A program made the translations under genes and the position numbers. 64,000 bases of DNA from Bog-950 sp964631835 (GTDB lineage Bacteria > Bacteroidota > Bacteroidia > Chitinophagales > LD1), in assembly GCA_964631835.1 (NCBI GenBank), contig CAZWAD010000001.1, positions 451,171 through 515,170 on the forward strand, written 5' to 3'. Under the pieces are notes generated by a model, which was given only the letters and a program-made list of their open reading frames with translations, was not told where the DNA came from and did not search any database. How positions within the stretch are numbered: position 1 is the first letter of the stretch; each line of letters begins with the position of its first letter. Shown piece by piece: positions 35,001 to 43,696 of this stretch.

Positions 35001-36568
35001 TTGCTGCTCATAGTTCCTCCGCAGGCATATACTTCACCGTTTAGAGTAAGGTCGAGTGAGTAACAGGCATCATCGGAAGAACCACCAACATAAGTGGAGT
35101 ATATCAGGTTTTGGCAAGAAGGATTCAATTTGAAAATACATCCGTCCTGAACTCCGGCAAAAGAAGGCTGGGGAGCAAATGCTGAAACAGGGAAGTTCGA
35201 TGACTTGGTGCACGATGCCACATAAATATTATTCTGTGCGTCCACCACCACTTCACCGCGGTTCTGGTCGCCATAATTCCATTTCAGATTTCCGCTGGTG
35301 AACTCCTCCGGGTCAAAATTTATTCCGTCATCAGCAGAGCCACCGATAAATGTGCTGCCCAATAAGGCAGTTCCGGTTGAGTTGAATTTGGTTACTACAA
35401 TATCGCCCATTCCGTTCCAGGAAATATCATAGGCTCCTGTTGTTACCGGATAGTTGGAAGAATAACTTACCCCGTACACCACCAGGTTATTGTTGTGGTC
35501 AACAATTAAACTATGAGGTGTTTCATTATCGCTGCCACCGAGATAAGTTGAATAAATAAGCTGCGTGCCGGTGGCATTAAATTTCGTAATGCCCATGTCG
35601 CAGGCAAAGGCTATTCCGTTTCCCGAGCCTGGGGGAGGATTTTGTCCGTTCAAACCGGTACCGCCACCCCATATCATTTGAAAAGCCCCGGGAGTTGTTG
35701 GGTAGGTTGTTCCCTGTTGAGGATAATCACAATTAACGTAACCACCTACGTACATATTGCTTTGCTCATCGTAAGTGGCGGTGTAACCCCAATTGTCGGC
35801 TGTAGCTCCGGTATATGACGAAAACACCAGCGTTGGGTCTATTATTAATTCATAGTTTGAATCATAACCATCGGGAAAAGAAAAGAAAACGGAATTTGCT
35901 TGTGTATTCAGTACATAATCGCATTTCACTTCCTTTAAAGTTCCATTGATAAACTGATAAGCATAAGGAGAAAATTCGCGGAACTCCCCGATTGAAGTTT
36001 TGTAACGAATTTCTCCTTCTTCAATTCTTAAATCGTTAACTCCTTCATACAACAATTGAATCTGTCCCACATCTGCACCAGCCTGAATTTTAAAATCATA
36101 TTTGATAGCATCTCCGCTGCCGTACAAGTTGGCATCGATTCCATTCCAGAGATTTTTATAAGTAACTTTTTTGAAAAGGGAGACATGACTTGCCCAATAT
36201 TCGGGGTAGTTGCCTTTATAATAATTGCGATAAGTTTTTTCTTTTTCGGATGAAAGAATTTCCGGTGAAGGATTGGAATTGGTAAAATGGATTTTGAAAA
36301 TGTGTCCCTGAATATTTGTTGGTGAATTAAAATGGTGAGCATCATGCACAGCCTTCCCATCCCACATAAAAAAGCCGAGTGTATTTTCCTCAAGAACCAG
36401 TTTGCCGCTGGCAAGGTCAGCAACATATTTTACGTCCGAACCCCATTGACCTTTGTTTTCTGTAAACTGGAGAGTGCTTGGTGTGCGTACAGGCAAAGAC
36501 TTACTTGCTTTGGTTGTTGAACCGAAAAGGAATATGGACAGAAAAAACAAAGAAAATCGTAAAAGCAT
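32027..36568 (-). CDS. giant secreted SBBP/PKD-repeat protein with gliding-type (type B) T9SS C-terminal domain
   Basis: The 1513-residue protein has a signal peptide and the N-terminal domain FTENKGQWGSDVKYVAD typical of SBBP beta-propeller proteins. Seven or so propeller-like blades follow (ATQLIYSTYLGGSDNETPHS, LIYSTYVGGSSDDACYS). Eight PKD domains follow, from about residue 755 to 1425, each with the core 'W.F(G/D)DG.....HTY...GTY'. The end VPNAFTPNADGINDVVKI ... RIYNRWGEKVFET is the CHU_C/gliding motility-associated C-terminal domain, a T9SS type B signal. It is likely secreted to the surface for adhesion. The stop overlaps the PorP/SprF start, matching the known SprB-SprF arrangement. 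Confidence 0.9.
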   Translation of the reverse strand: MLLRFSLFFLSIFLFGSTTKASKSLPVRTPSTLQFTENKGQWGSDVKYVADLASGKLVLEENTLGFFMWDGKAVHDAHHFNSPTNIQGHIFKIHFTNSNPSPEILSSEKEKTYRNYYKGNYPEYWASHVSLFKKVTYKNLWNGIDANLYGSGDAIKYDFKIQAGADVGQIQLLYEGVNDLRIEEGEIRYKTSIGEFREFSPYAYQFINGTLKEVKCDYVLNTQANSVFFSFPDGYDSNYELIIDPTLVFSSYTGATADNWGYTATYDEQSNMYVGGYVNCDYPQQGTTYPTTPGAFQMIWGGGTGLNGQNPPPGSGNGIAFACDMGITKFNATGTQLIYSTYLGGSDNETPHSLIVDHNNNLVVYGVSYSSNYPVTTGAYDISWNGMGDIVVTKFNSTGTALLGSTFIGGSADDGINFDPEEFTSGNLKWNYGDQNRGEVVVDAQNNIYVASCTKSSNFPVSAFAPQPSFAGVQDGCIFKLNPSCQNLIYSTYVGGSSDDACYSLDLTLNGEVYACGGTMSSNFPGTAGTIHPAYQGGLFDGFVLHLSAGGNQFMQSSLIGTTGNDQVYFVKLDGAGFVYFIGQTTGAYPVSSGVYSNPNSGQFIAKVRPDLSSHIYSTVFGNGNGAPNISPTAFLVDTCENVYVSGWGTDDGGFGTFFNDMNGMPLTPDALQSTTDGTDFYFFVVNKNAQNLLYASYFGGIGGIEHVDGGTSRFDKRGVIYEAICAGCGGNSLTPTQPGVWSPNNQSSNCNELGVKMEFNLAGTHVVVSAHPRATGCVPLTVQFSSAGSSTQNLVWHFDDGTTSALANPTHLFTDTGVYRVMLIGTDSTSCNVNDTAFIDVFVRDDSLVANFTPVIDVNCDSNYVTLVSHNYPTTTYLWSFDDGTFATTDSVVHSYQNPGTYNIRLIITDTTKCNLQDTFINTITILPKVEATFSMSDSTGCVPLTVNFSTTPSPTAQYTWNFGDGSTANTPTTSHTYLSQDTFRVQLILFDSTSCNIADTAYGTVVTIDSSADADFIFSRIFHGCDSVEVLVWSNYTGTDSQLWDFGDGTQSTDDTVSHIYTSAGSFTITHFLTDADVTCRQLDTSQLVISLNPLAISISIPDTGGCAPFTAGFTGNSGLLTTDFFWTFGDGSSALGDMVTHTYTSQGTFNVMVVATDTNACVGADTSYAQITIANDSVFADFALNVLNDCDSNLAINLVNQSTNAIQYQWNFGDGTSSTQQNVNHTYTLPSTYTVTLIVTDTNRCHPVDSISKTVTMLPNAVVDFTANNVCLGGTIQFNNTGNPAAQFIWNFDDGNSSNQYSPLHNYSNTGTYSVSVIIIDSATCDITDTAVRDVSVYQQPAANFYTDGDTFKFGKPVEFTNTSTNYENLFWNFGDGTTAIDEETPAHTYQTVGTIIVCLTASNDACADTVCKDLFIKFSGLIGVPNAFTPNADGINDVVKIEGSGIVELVFRIYNRWGEKVFETNNKDIGWDGVYKGELQEMEAYTYAADATLINGEVVHLKGNITLLR

Positions 36569-36652
36569 GCCCGCAACAAGTTTCTGATGAATTAAAGATA
36601 AGTAAAATTGCGAGGGAGTTGCCTAAGAGACGAAAAATATAACCAGCCAGTT

Positions 36653-38059
36653 TTAGAGTAGCCGGGTAATAATCTCGCTTAAATACCTGCCGTTTTCCGG
36701 GCCAAACCAATTCATCAGGCGGGTTTCGTAAGTATCCAGCCTGTACCACTTGTCATCAGTTATGTAACCGATAAAGCCTCCGTTAAAGCTTGTTACAAGA
36801 AGTTTCAGGTTTTTCTTACGAGCTTCGGAAACAATTTCGTTAACCAACTCACCGCTGAAATCGCAGGGTACCCCGGTAAAAACGATATTGCCAACCCTAA
36901 GCGTGTTGATATACGCCCGTTCATCGCCAAACAGTTTTTTGAAAAGCCAAGGGCGAAGAACGAAATTGTCTGTCACTCTCAAATTTGGCTGGCGCAGGTA
37001 AAGAGGAAGGTGAAGCATTTGAAGTGTAGTCGTAGTGTCTGTTGAAATGCTATCGAAATTTTCAAGAATGATTTTTGAAATCCTGTCCGCCATGTATTTT
37101 GCGCCTTTGTCTTGCTCATCATAAACCTGGAACATCCATTTGGGTGTGGTATTTTTAGGAAGCGAAGAAGGAAACGGACCATGGCTACCCACTGCACCTG
37201 CGCTAAACGAACTAAAGTTGATTTTTCCAGATGCGTTTAATTGTTTCGTGAGCAGTCCCGCCCAATCCCCTGATACATTCATCATATATTCGTGATAAAT
37301 GGTACAGTGTGCCGAGAAGGTGACGATAGCTGCGCGCTCTCCGGTTTCTTTTTCAATTTTTACCATGCGCAGTAACGAATCCAGTTTGCCCAATGAATCG
37401 GGTAACTGAGCCATGTCGGCAATCAGCCGGTTGTAGACAAGTTGATGAGTTGGAAATTCGGCATATCCGGATTTAGCTGGAGAACAAGTTCCTTCGGCTT
37501 CCAGAATGGCTTTTGAAATACAGGAGGCAATATGCTTTGGAACGCGCTCATCAAATTTTCCAGCAAATTTCTCTCCCACATAACTGTCGTACCACGAGCC
37601 TATACTCGAATGAGTATGAGTGGCTGTGAAAAAAATATTTGAAGTGTTATATCCTTCAGCGTGCAAAATAGTGTCGAAGATTTTAGTAACTGTGGGAGGA
37701 ATAACCAGCAAGTCTGCTGAAACATAAGCAACTTTAGTTTTTCCTTGTTTGAAAACAAAAGCGCGTACATAAACAGAGTCATGAACTCCTTCAAAATGTT
37801 TCCCGTTGCGGTGAGCATCAATAGCAATAGGTGTTGGGAATGGAGGAAGAAGATTAACGCTGCTCCAGCCAACTTCGAGTAAATCATTGCGGATTGCGGA
37901 TTGTGAATTGCTGATATTAACTACTGAGTCAATCAGCGCGATTTCTTTTTTGTAGAAATCGGTTTGTTGATAGGGAGTTTTGTCGAGCGGTTTGAAGCAA
38001 ATAACAGCTCCCAAAATAAGAAGGCCTAACACAACAAAGGGGTAGAATATCCTCTTCAC
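36653..38059 (-). CDS. secreted neutral/alkaline ceramidase-like hydrolase
   Basis: The 468-residue protein has an N-terminal hydrophobic anchor or signal (residues about 5-23). The sequence then matches the N-terminal domain of neutral/alkaline non-lysosomal ceramidases: EVGWSSVNLLPP, HFEGVHDSVYVRAFVF, VAYVSADLLVIPP, and the zinc motif FFTATHTHSS. GDWAGLLTKQL and FSAGAVGSHGP are further family blocks. It lacks the C-terminal Ig-like domain of true ceramidases, so the substrate may be another amide or ester. The start is GTG, six bases after the stop of the peptide transporter gene, so the two are coupled. Three 7-bp repeats occur within its early coding region. Confidence 0.75.
   Translation of the reverse strand: MKRIFYPFVVLGLLILGAVICFKPLDKTPYQQTDFYKKEIALIDSVVNISNSQSAIRNDLLEVGWSSVNLLPPFPTPIAIDAHRNGKHFEGVHDSVYVRAFVFKQGKTKVAYVSADLLVIPPTVTKIFDTILHAEGYNTSNIFFTATHTHSSIGSWYDSYVGEKFAGKFDERVPKHIASCISKAILEAEGTCSPAKSGYAEFPTHQLVYNRLIADMAQLPDSLGKLDSLLRMVKIEKETGERAAIVTFSAHCTIYHEYMMNVSGDWAGLLTKQLNASGKINFSSFSAGAVGSHGPFPSSLPKNTTPKWMFQVYDEQDKGAKYMADRISKIILENFDSISTDTTTTLQMLHLPLYLRQPNLRVTDNFVLRPWLFKKLFGDERAYINTLRVGNIVFTGVPCDFSGELVNEIVSEARKKNLKLLVTSFNGGFIGYITDDKWYRLDTYETRLMNWFGPENGRYLSEIITRLL
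37885..37914 (-). repeat. 7-bp tandem repeats in the ceramidase-like gene
   Basis: On the coding strand the heptamers CAATTCA, CAATCCG, CAATCCG follow each other, encoding part of ISNSQSAIRN just after the membrane anchor. Related heptamers occur in the PorP/SprF gene. Confidence 0.65.
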
Positions 38060-38065
38060 GGATAA

Positions 38066-39607
38066 TTAATGAATGCCATGCATCCACTTCTTGATAAATG
38101 GAGATGCCAGCAGTATAGCAATACCACCCGCTAATGAAATTTTAGCAATCTGCCAGCAGCCGTTCATATAAACCGGAAGGGAAATGAGTGGTGAAACTTC
38201 TGTTCCTTCGATGTTAGATTTCGAAACTGCCATCTTGGAACCAATCCAGCCACCCAAATCATGGCCAAAAGCGGCAGCCAGGAACCAAACGCCCATCATA
38301 TAGCCTACCATTTGAAGGGGTGTAAGTTTGGTGACCATTGAAAGCCCTATAGGCGAAAGGAAAAGTTCACCGGTGGTTATCAGCAAATAACCACCAAGGA
38401 AAAAGGCAAGGGGTATAAGCCCGGTTGCAGTTCCTGCCTTCCCGCCTAAAACAAAAATACAATAGCCCAAACCTAGAAAAACAAATGCCAGACCGAATTT
38501 CATCGGAGTGTTTGGTTCAATTTTATTTCGTGTGAGGAACTTCCACATAACCGCAAAAAGCGGAGTAAGAAGAATAATGTAGAAGGGATTTACCGAGTTG
38601 TTTACCATAGCCGATGGCAGTAAAGTACCCGCAACTTGCATGTCAACATTTCTCAGAGCCATTAAATTCAGCGAACCTCCGCTCTGCTCGTAAAATCCCC
38701 AGAAAACAACTGAAAATAAAATCAAAATAGTAGCGGCAAATAACTTTTCGCGCACTTCTTTTTCAAACTGAAAGCCCGTGAAAACAATGTATACCAGCGC
38801 AGCAATGCCGAGGGGTATCATCACAAAATTGGTAAACGAGTAAAATTTTACCAGAAGAAGCATTAGCGGAACCAGAGCAAACCCCAATCCGTACAGCAAC
38901 CGTTCGTTTTTAGTACCTGCAGTTTTTGCCTCAAGCTTTTCGGGCGCAGGCGGGTGTCCGTGATTTTCAAGAATTCTGTTGAACAAAACAAAGGTCACCA
39001 GCCCGAGCACCATAAAAAAACCCGCAGTACCGAAACCCAGATGCCAGTTTATTTTCTGACCAAGATAACCGCAGAGCGCACTGCCAAGAAATGCACCGCT
39101 GTTAATGCCCATATAAAAAATAGAGTAGCCTGCATCTTTGCGCGGGTCGTTCTCCGAATAAAATCTGCCGAGCAAGCTCGAAATGTTAGGCTTAAAAAAT
39201 CCATTGCCTGAAATCAAAAATCCAAGCCCGAGAAAAAAGGTTGTTTCCGAAGGGATAGCAAGAACCAAATGGCCAATAGCCATCAGTATTCCTCCTAGAA
39301 CGATTGCTTTGCGAAAACCCAGAAGCCGGTCGGCAATCCAACCACCTATTAGAGGCATGGTATACACCAAAGCATTATATGCTCCATACTGAAGATTAGC
39401 GGCATCATCGGGGAAGAATAAAACCTTGGTCATATAAAGAATGAGCAAGGCGCGCATTCCGTAAAATGAAAACCGCTCCCACATTTCAGCAAAGAATAGC
39501 ATCCACAGCGCTTTCGGGTGCTCTTTGCGGTTGATGAACCACGCCACGGCAATCATCAATGCGCTGAAAACGGTTCCTGACAAAATGATTAATACTTCTA
39601 AAGCCAT
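38066..39607 (-). CDS. POT/PTR2 family proton-dependent peptide transporter
   Basis: This inner-membrane major-facilitator protein imports di- and tripeptides with protons. Among its 513 residues the POT motif EMWERFSFYGMRA (near residue 40, ExxERFxYYG), the second signature FYMGINSGAFLG and GNGFFKPNISSLLGRFY are clear. The predicted 12-14 membrane helices fit the family. It starts a minus-strand unit with the ceramidase-like gene 6 bases downstream. It diverges from lysA, with 79 bases between the two starts. Confidence 0.93.
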   Translation of the reverse strand: MALEVLIILSGTVFSALMIAVAWFINRKEHPKALWMLFFAEMWERFSFYGMRALLILYMTKVLFFPDDAANLQYGAYNALVYTMPLIGGWIADRLLGFRKAIVLGGILMAIGHLVLAIPSETTFFLGLGFLISGNGFFKPNISSLLGRFYSENDPRKDAGYSIFYMGINSGAFLGSALCGYLGQKINWHLGFGTAGFFMVLGLVTFVLFNRILENHGHPPAPEKLEAKTAGTKNERLLYGLGFALVPLMLLLVKFYSFTNFVMIPLGIAALVYIVFTGFQFEKEVREKLFAATILILFSVVFWGFYEQSGGSLNLMALRNVDMQVAGTLLPSAMVNNSVNPFYIILLTPLFAVMWKFLTRNKIEPNTPMKFGLAFVFLGLGYCIFVLGGKAGTATGLIPLAFFLGGYLLITTGELFLSPIGLSMVTKLTPLQMVGYMMGVWFLAAAFGHDLGGWIGSKMAVSKSNIEGTEVSPLISLPVYMNGCWQIAKISLAGGIAILLASPFIKKWMHGIH

Positions 39608-39621
39608 ACTCGGTTTTCGGG

Positions 39622-39629
39622 CAAATAAA
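39622..39629 (-). promoter_or_regulatory. putative -7 box for the peptide transporter
   Basis: On the minus strand TTTATTTG followed by C lies 14 bases before the ATG, one mismatch from TAnnTTTG. Confidence 0.3.
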
Positions 39630-39655
39630 GAAATTTAAGATTTGATGGATGCGAT

Positions 39656-39663
39656 TATCTTCG
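39656..39663 (+). promoter_or_regulatory. putative -7 box for lysA
   Basis: TATCTTCG followed by CC lies 23 bases before the ATG at 39687; the identical octamer is found before rhlE. Confidence 0.4.
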
Positions 39664-39686
39664 CCTTTCCAAAATTTTAATTGAAG

Positions 39687-40928
39687 ATGATTCAGCTAAA
39701 CAACGGGATTTATGAAATTGGCGGAATCCCCGTTTCGCAATTAGTGACGAAGTACGATACGCCACTTTATGTTTATGACACGGGCATCATGGAGCGGCAA
39801 TACAATTTGCTCAAGGATGCTTTTAGCGGGACAAACGTGAAGATAAAGTTTGCATGCAAAGCGCTGAACAACATCAATGTGCTGAAGTTCTTCAAGAAGA
39901 TAGGAGTTGAACTGGATACGGTTTCTATTCAGGAAGTATGGACCGGAATACATGCCGGTTACGACCCGGGGAAAATTCTGTACACGCCTAACTGCGTTTC
40001 GATGGAGGAAATTGATTTGGCGGTGAAAGAAGGAGTGCAAATAAACATTGACAACATTTCCATTCTTGAACAGTTCGGTCACAAATACGGCTCAAAGATT
40101 CCCGTGTGTATCCGCATTAACCCGCATATCATGGCGGGAGGCAATGCAAAAATTTCGACCGGTCACATTGATTCCAAGTTTGGTATTTCCATTTACCAGA
40201 TGAGGCATTTGGAGCGGGTAATCAAAAGTGAAAATATACGGGTGAACGGACTACACATGCACACCGGCAGCGATATTCTGGATGTGGATGTTTTTCTTCG
40301 AGCTGCAGAAATTTTGTTTGAAACCGCGGAGCATTTCCCTAATTTGGAATTTGTGGATTTCGGCAGCGGCTTTAAGGTACCTTACAAGCCCGATGATTAT
40401 TTCACCGATGTTAAAGATTTGGGTGCACGGCTTACTGTGGCATTCAAAAAATTCTGCAAAAAATACGGACGCGATTTAGAGTTGTGGTTTGAACCGGGAA
40501 AATTCCTCGTAAGCCAAAGCGGAACTTTTCTTGTAAAAGTTAATGTAATCAAGCAAACGACCGCCACCGTTTTTGTAGGAGTTGATTCCGGGATGAACCA
40601 TCTCATCCGCCCGATGTTTTACAACGCTTACCACCATATTACTAATGTTTCAAACCCGGAAGGCATACAACGTATTTATACCATCGTTGGCTATATATGC
40701 GAGACGGATACGTTTGCTTATGACCGTAAACTTTCTGAAGTGGGAGAGGGTGATATTCTCGCTTTTCAGAATGCTGGGGCTTATGCTTTTACCATGAGTT
40801 CCAATTACAATTCCCGTTTCAGACCTGCAGAGGTTATGGTGATGAACGGAAATGATTACCTCATTCGGAAACGGGAGAATATTGATGACCTGCTTCGCAA
40901 TCAGGTTGAAGTGGCGGAGTTATCATAA
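39687..40928 (+). CDS. lysA: diaminopimelate decarboxylase
   Basis: This PLP enzyme makes L-lysine from meso-diaminopimelate in the cytosol. The PLP lysine is Lys58 in FACKALNN. The downstream LHMHTGSDI and the phosphate-binding FVDFGSGFKVPY match the fold type III barrel, and the C-terminal CETDTFAYDR block holds the conserved Cys-Glu of the substrate pocket. I start at the ATG at 39687 (413 residues) rather than a TTG six bases earlier. The usual length is about 400-420. It is 79 bases from the divergent peptide transporter gene, consistent with amino acid supply. Confidence 0.93.
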   Translation: MIQLNNGIYEIGGIPVSQLVTKYDTPLYVYDTGIMERQYNLLKDAFSGTNVKIKFACKALNNINVLKFFKKIGVELDTVSIQEVWTGIHAGYDPGKILYTPNCVSMEEIDLAVKEGVQINIDNISILEQFGHKYGSKIPVCIRINPHIMAGGNAKISTGHIDSKFGISIYQMRHLERVIKSENIRVNGLHMHTGSDILDVDVFLRAAEILFETAEHFPNLEFVDFGSGFKVPYKPDDYFTDVKDLGARLTVAFKKFCKKYGRDLELWFEPGKFLVSQSGTFLVKVNVIKQTTATVFVGVDSGMNHLIRPMFYNAYHHITNVSNPEGIQRIYTIVGYICETDTFAYDRKLSEVGEGDILAFQNAGAYAFTMSSNYNSRFRPAEVMVMNGNDYLIRKRENIDDLLRNQVEVAELS

Positions 40929-40937
40929 ACCAGAAGA

Positions 40938-41576
40938 ATGATGAAAAAATACTGGTTGTTCGCTGTTTGCACTTTACTACACCTCATTTCACTTGCACAG
41001 AAGAAAGAAATAATATGGATTGCTGACAGAACTGTTGTGTGTGGTGATAAAGATTGTTTGCAGACTAAGAAAAAGAAAAAAGACAATTGGGCACCTGTAA
41101 CAGGAGGCGGACAAATAATGGGGTTTGATTATCAGGAGGGATATCAATATAAAATTGCAATTATACCTGCGCAAAACGCTACTGATAAGTTCCGAATAAA
41201 AATTTTTTCAAAAAAGAAAACCGGTTATAATCCTGCCACGAAACTGGAGAGTAAGAAATGGATACTCTATTCATTTTACGATGGCGAGCATCCGTTTAGC
41301 TGGGAAGACACTTCGATGTTTGCGCAGTTCAGCCTCTCCGAAACCAAAGTGAGCGGAAAAATTGTTTGCAATACTTTCACCGGAAAGTTTACAGCCGATT
41401 CCAGCGCTATACACATTGCTGATATTGCAACTACTAAAGTCTTGTGCTCCGGCCTCCCGTTTGAAAATGCAATCCTTGCTTTGCTTGCCGAAATGACGAA
41501 ATGGAGGGTTGAAGTAAACACACTTATCCTTTCTTCGACTGATGGTAAAAAAACCATGCGGCTGAAAACTTTTTAA
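40938..41576 (+). CDS. secreted DUF4377-META domain protein
   Basis: A signal peptide (cleavage after SLAQ, near residue 20) precedes a DUF4377-like part, IADRTVVCGDKDCLQTK to YQYKI (residues about 27-75). A META/HslJ-like domain follows (WILYSFYDGEHPF to the end), with the usual 'VSGKIVCNTFTGKFTAD' Cys-Asn core. META domains occur in heat-shock protein HslJ and in many envelope lipoproteins; their role is poorly known. It begins 10 bases after lysA and may share its transcript. It ends two bases from the stop of the convergent T9SS gene. Confidence 0.7.
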   Translation: MMKKYWLFAVCTLLHLISLAQKKEIIWIADRTVVCGDKDCLQTKKKKKDNWAPVTGGGQIMGFDYQEGYQYKIAIIPAQNATDKFRIKIFSKKKTGYNPATKLESKKWILYSFYDGEHPFSWEDTSMFAQFSLSETKVSGKIVCNTFTGKFTADSSAIHIADIATTKVLCSGLPFENAILALLAEMTKWRVEVNTLILSSTDGKKTMRLKTF

Positions 41577-41578
41577 AG

Positions 41579-43696
41579 TTAGCGTTCCACTGTAAGTTTC
41601 CTGACCAGGTTTATTCCGTTCACTTGAAGATTATACAGGTAAATTCCGTTAGGCAGTTCAGCGCAATTCAGTTTAGCTTTATTCCATCCGTCATTGAAAT
41701 TGCCTTCAGCGATTGTTGTCAGTAATCTTCCGTCAAGCGACAGTAACCTTAAGTTGACTGCTGCCGGTTCAGGAAGATGAAAGTAAATGTCGGTTATTCC
41801 ACTTACCGGGTTGGGTATGTTTTGTTTCAGTTCAAAGCCCGATGTTCCACCGGTAAGGTCGCTGATGCCCACCGGTGAGCCGGGTATGGTGCATGTGGCA
41901 GTGCCATCGGATATAGTGGCACCGGTTGGCGAAGTAAGATTGAGAGTAAAAGTTTCGTTTCCTTCGGTGAGCGCATCGGCATTAACGGTTACGGTGATTT
42001 GTTTTAAAATTTCGTCTTTATTAAAAACAAGCGTGCCGGTTGCGGCATTATAATCGCCTCCGGCTGCCGAAGCGCTTCCATCGGTGGTATTGTATTGAAC
42101 GGTAATGGTTTGCTGAGCAGGAAAGTTTAGTGCAACGTTAAACACTGCTGAAACAGTTCCGCTCACAGGTTCCTGTACAGAGGTATCTGTTACACAAATA
42201 GCCGGAGTACCGGGAACAATAGCTGCAATATTTCCAAAAATGCTGTTAGCCAGCCCGGGAGTTCCGTTGGGCGCAGCGCCTAAAAGCGTGAAAGCTCCGC
42301 CAAAGCCTGCGGCACCGCCTGTGCCGATAGTGTAATAATTGGTATCAGCCAGCACGGCTGATAAAGCATCGGCAAAAATTCCGAATGAAGGCCCGCCTGT
42401 TCCGCCTGAGCCGGAGCCTGCGGCACCGCCATCACCACCTCTGCCGCCATTACCGCCACCGCCTATTTCACCGGTGCAAAACACCGAGCCGTTACCGCCC
42501 ATGCCACCGGCTCCTCCGTTAGCACCGTTGCCTCCATTGCCGCCTCTGCCGCCATCACCGTTAACGATGATGTTGCGGTCAACTGTGGCTGAAGAATTTC
42601 GTACAAAAACACCAAACGAACCACCGCCACCGGTGCCACCGGTGCCATGGGTTGCTGCACATCCGCCACCACCACCACCGCCACCCCCATTGCCGCTGCC
42701 ATCGTTGCAAAGGGTGCAGCCTTGTCCGCCACCCCCGCCCCCGCCCCCGCCCCCGTTGGCGTTGGTTCCATCAGTTCCATCGCTGCCGTCTGCAGGAACG
42801 TAAGTACCGGTTGCAGAAACCGAACCGACTGTAGCAGCCGCAGTGCCGTTAACTCCGTTAGCGCCATTGGCACCGGTGCCTCCGTTGGCGCCATTGCCTC
42901 CGGGGTCGCCACCGCTGCCACCGTTGCCGCCCGGAGTGCCGCCCGTTCCGCTGCTACCTGAAATTCCGCTGTTAGCTCCTTCATTGCCGCCACGCCCGCC
43001 AGCGCCACCGGTTCTTCCGCAGGTCGATGTGCCACCGGATCCTCCCTGTCCGGGTGTAGCTCCATCGCAGCTTCCGTTGGTGCCGGGAGCTCCGTTGGTG
43101 GCGTTGCCGCCTGCTATTCCTGCACCGCCCGAAGTGCCGTTAGCCCCCGAGCCGGGTACAAGTTTATTGAACCGGATAACTACGTTTCCTGAGCAATCGT
43201 TTACACGAATGGCATAGCTGCTTTCGCCAGCGGCTGTGGTTGAAGCAGCTCGGATAATGAAACCTTCTACATAAGTTGGGCTGGTAATATTTTCAGCAAG
43301 AATGACGGTAGCGGGCCCTTGAATAACCGTACTATCAGAAGCCGAGCGTGACCACAGCGGGCTGCCGCTGAACTGCCCGTAAATGCTTACGCCCGATGAA
43401 AGCTGAATGGCGGTATTGATGTTGTAAGTGCCTTTCGATACATATACATCTTTACCGGCTGAGGCAGCCAGTTGTATTCCTTTGGCAATTGTTTTTACGG
43501 GCTGAATGGGCGTACCGGTGTTGTTATCGTTGCCTAATGTTCCATCTACAAAAATGGCGTTGGTCCTTGTGCCATCAATACCATCGCCATTTATATCCTG
43601 GTAAAGGTTATCGGGCTTATCGGCAGGCAGGCAGCTTTGCGGGTATGATGTTTGAAGAATGGAAAATGAAATAAGAAGAGTATAAAGTTTTTTCAT
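41579..43696 (-). CDS. secreted glycine-rich protein with Calx-beta domain and T9SS type A tail
   Basis: The frame extends upstream, but the ATG at 43696 gives a clear signal peptide (MKKLYTLLISFSILQTSYPQ), so I start there (705 residues). The first part resembles a right-handed beta-helix opening (DGTLGNDNNTGTPIQPVKTI). About 250 residues of extremely Gly/Asn/Ala-rich sequence interrupt it (residues about 145-460). A Calx-beta calcium-binding domain (CVTDTSVQEPVSGTVSAVFN and following) precedes a typical type A sorting domain: LKQNIPNPVSGITDI ... NGIYLYNLQVNG. It is likely exported by T9SS and anchored to the surface. The role is probably structural or adhesive. Confidence 0.8.
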   Translation of the reverse strand: MKKLYTLLISFSILQTSYPQSCLPADKPDNLYQDINGDGIDGTRTNAIFVDGTLGNDNNTGTPIQPVKTIAKGIQLAASAGKDVYVSKGTYNINTAIQLSSGVSIYGQFSGSPLWSRSASDSTVIQGPATVILAENITSPTYVEGFIIRAASTTAAGESSYAIRVNDCSGNVVIRFNKLVPGSGANGTSGGAGIAGGNATNGAPGTNGSCDGATPGQGGSGGTSTCGRTGGAGGRGGNEGANSGISGSSGTGGTPGGNGGSGGDPGGNGANGGTGANGANGVNGTAAATVGSVSATGTYVPADGSDGTDGTNANGGGGGGGGGGQGCTLCNDGSGNGGGGGGGGGCAATHGTGGTGGGGSFGVFVRNSSATVDRNIIVNGDGGRGGNGGNGANGGAGGMGGNGSVFCTGEIGGGGNGGRGGDGGAAGSGSGGTGGPSFGIFADALSAVLADTNYYTIGTGGAAGFGGAFTLLGAAPNGTPGLANSIFGNIAAIVPGTPAICVTDTSVQEPVSGTVSAVFNVALNFPAQQTITVQYNTTDGSASAAGGDYNAATGTLVFNKDEILKQITVTVNADALTEGNETFTLNLTSPTGATISDGTATCTIPGSPVGISDLTGGTSGFELKQNIPNPVSGITDIYFHLPEPAAVNLRLLSLDGRLLTTIAEGNFNDGWNKAKLNCAELPNGIYLYNLQVNGINLVRKLTVER

